6,222 nucleotides of DNA from assembly GCA_002418705.1 (NCBI GenBank), contig DIEQ01000139.1:1-6222 (forward strand), given 5' to 3'. Shown here piece by piece: positions 5,161 through 6,222 of this stretch. The notes beneath the pieces are model-generated. The model was not told the DNA's origin and ran no database searches. It worked only from the letters and a program-made list of their open reading frames with translations. The position numbers and the translations under genes are program-made. The DNA comes from Mageeibacillus sp. UBA5770. Lineage in GTDB: Bacteria > Bacillota_A > Clostridia > Saccharofermentanales > Saccharofermentanaceae. Numbering within the stretch: the first letter of the stretch is position 1; each line of letters begins with the position of its first letter.

Positions 5161-6192
5161 ATGTTTCTAAAGAAAATTTTCACTATTGCTATTTGTATGG
5201 TATTGATGATTACATCTGTTACGGCATGCTCAATGAACACACCGGGTGAAACAACAGCTGCTGCAACAACAACCGCAAAAGCAGCAGATTCATCAGCTGC
5301 AACGGCTGCCGCAACGGAAGAAACGACGAAAACGAACGATGGTCCTTATAAAATCGGTATGTCTACGCTCAATCTATCCAATCCTTTCTTTGTTGCATTA
5401 ACAAATGCTGCCAAAGAATATGCGGAAGCAAACAATGCGGAGCTTTTTATCAATGACTCTCAGGACTCTCCTGAGAAACAAATCACAGCTCTTGAGAATT
5501 TTATTGCCAGCGGCTGTGATGCCATAATCGTAACAGCTGTTGATCCGGAAGCGATTATGCCCATTGTAAAAACGGCTCGTGATCAGGGAATTAAGGTTAT
5601 CGCACATACCACCAAGCTGGCTGAGTATGATGCCTGGGTTGCTGCTGATGAATATGACATGGGGTATACATTAGGGATTGCTGCCGGAGAATGGATTGCC
5701 GCTAACTTGGGTGACGGCGAGATCCAGGCTGCAACACTTAACTTCGATACCATACCTCAGGTCATTAACCGCAAAAAGGGCATTATGGATGGCGTTTTAG
5801 AGAAAGCCCCCAATGTAAAATTTGTTGCTGATGCAACAGCCGGCGATCCTCAGGCCGGTATGGAAGCTACTGAGAATTTTATCCAGACCTATCCTGATCT
5901 TCAGGTATTGCTGGGTATTAATGACGGAGGTGCATTAGGCGGATACGAAGCCTTCATGGCAGCCGGTAAAACAGGCGATCAGTACCTGGTCGGCGGAATT
6001 GATGCAACGCCTGAGGGAATTGCAAAAGTAAAAGACGGCGGTATCTACCGTGTAACAATTGACCAGGCTCCCGTAACTGCAGGACAGAAATGTGTTGAAC
6101 TTGCGCTTAAGGCGATTCAGGGAATTGAATTTGAAAAAGACTATCTGCAGGAACTCGTTCCTGTAACAGCTGCTAACGTAGCTGATTATTAA
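5161..6192 (+). CDS. Sugar ABC transporter substrate-binding lipoprotein (RbsB / Peripla_BP_4 type)
   Basis: The 343-residue product has a signal peptide ending in a lipobox VTAC with Cys23, so it is predicted to be lipid-anchored on the outer face of the membrane. A Thr/Ala-rich tether (about 24-60) leads into a type I periplasmic-binding fold beginning PYKIGMSTLNLSNPFF (62-77). Family landmarks follow: SPEKQITALENFIASGCDAIIV (103-124, typical first-lobe pattern), NRKKG with Arg204, GINDGGALGGYEA (252-264), GGIDATPEG (278-286) with Asp281, and TIDQAP (299-304) with Gln302. The ribose/galactose-type family binds sugars in the inter-lobe cleft and delivers them to an ABC permease; the exact ligand is not predictable here. 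ATG 5161 follows a perfect AAGGAGG (5147-5153) by 7 bases. The LacI-type repressor upstream fits a sugar-uptake operon; the ATPase and permease would be expected beyond 6222. Confidence 0.92.
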   Translation: MFLKKIFTIAICMVLMITSVTACSMNTPGETTAAATTTAKAADSSAATAAATEETTKTNDGPYKIGMSTLNLSNPFFVALTNAAKEYAEANNAELFINDSQDSPEKQITALENFIASGCDAIIVTAVDPEAIMPIVKTARDQGIKVIAHTTKLAEYDAWVAADEYDMGYTLGIAAGEWIAANLGDGEIQAATLNFDTIPQVINRKKGIMDGVLEKAPNVKFVADATAGDPQAGMEATENFIQTYPDLQVLLGINDGGALGGYEAFMAAGKTGDQYLVGGIDATPEGIAKVKDGGIYRVTIDQAPVTAGQKCVELALKAIQGIEFEKDYLQELVPVTAANVADY

Positions 6193-6222
6193 TCTGCTCT
6201 GCTCTTGACTGAATGTTCCGGC

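Overview
The window looks like ordinary chromosome of a low-to-mid GC Gram-positive anaerobe of the Clostridia, perhaps Lachnospiraceae-like. The grounds are strong AAGGAGG/GGAGGTG ribosome sites, consensus TATAAT boxes, hairpin-plus-T-run terminators, two lipobox lipoproteins with Ser/Thr/Ala-rich tethers, and protein families common in gut and soil clostridia. This placement is inference; there is no rRNA or other marker. No tRNA, rRNA, insertion sequence, CRISPR array or phage gene was seen.

Layout. Bases 1-982 (minus) hold the N-terminal part of a secreted lipoprotein with a Cthe_2159-type carbohydrate-binding beta-helix domain; its 3' end lies outside the window. Bases 983-1477 hold at most one doubtful 55-codon ORF (1097-1264, plus) followed by two tandem hairpins. 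The second is a strong, probably bidirectional terminator (1284-1332), with no convincing gene between it and 1477. A well-supported 70-aa gene of unknown function (1478-1690, minus) diverges from a 55-aa small membrane protein gene (1940-2107, plus); the 249-base gap between them holds promoter elements, a perfect 14-bp palindrome and a leader hairpin. A terminator (2124-2181) separates that unit from recQ (2237-3838), a short RecQ helicase that keeps the helicase core, zinc site and HRDC domain but seems to lack the winged-helix domain.

The right third is a carbohydrate-uptake locus: a LacI-family repressor (4006-5019) and an RbsB/Peripla_BP_4-type substrate-binding lipoprotein (5161-6192). 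Transporter ATPase and permease genes may follow beyond the right edge. The leader of the repressor gene is the most interesting part. A near-consensus promoter (3851-3879) is followed by two near-identical operator-like palindromes built on TGTGGGAAC. The first sits in the loop of a terminator-like hairpin with seven T residues; the second lies just after it. This suggests autoregulation, possibly combined with attenuation.

How the parts may work together: the repressor probably senses a sugar or derivative and controls its own gene and perhaps the binding protein, although no copy of its operator was found directly in front of the latter. RecQ and the small genes show no functional link to this locus. 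I found no evidence of a wholly new multi-gene system; the items worth following are the repressor leader, the domain-reduced RecQ and the uncharacterised small proteins.
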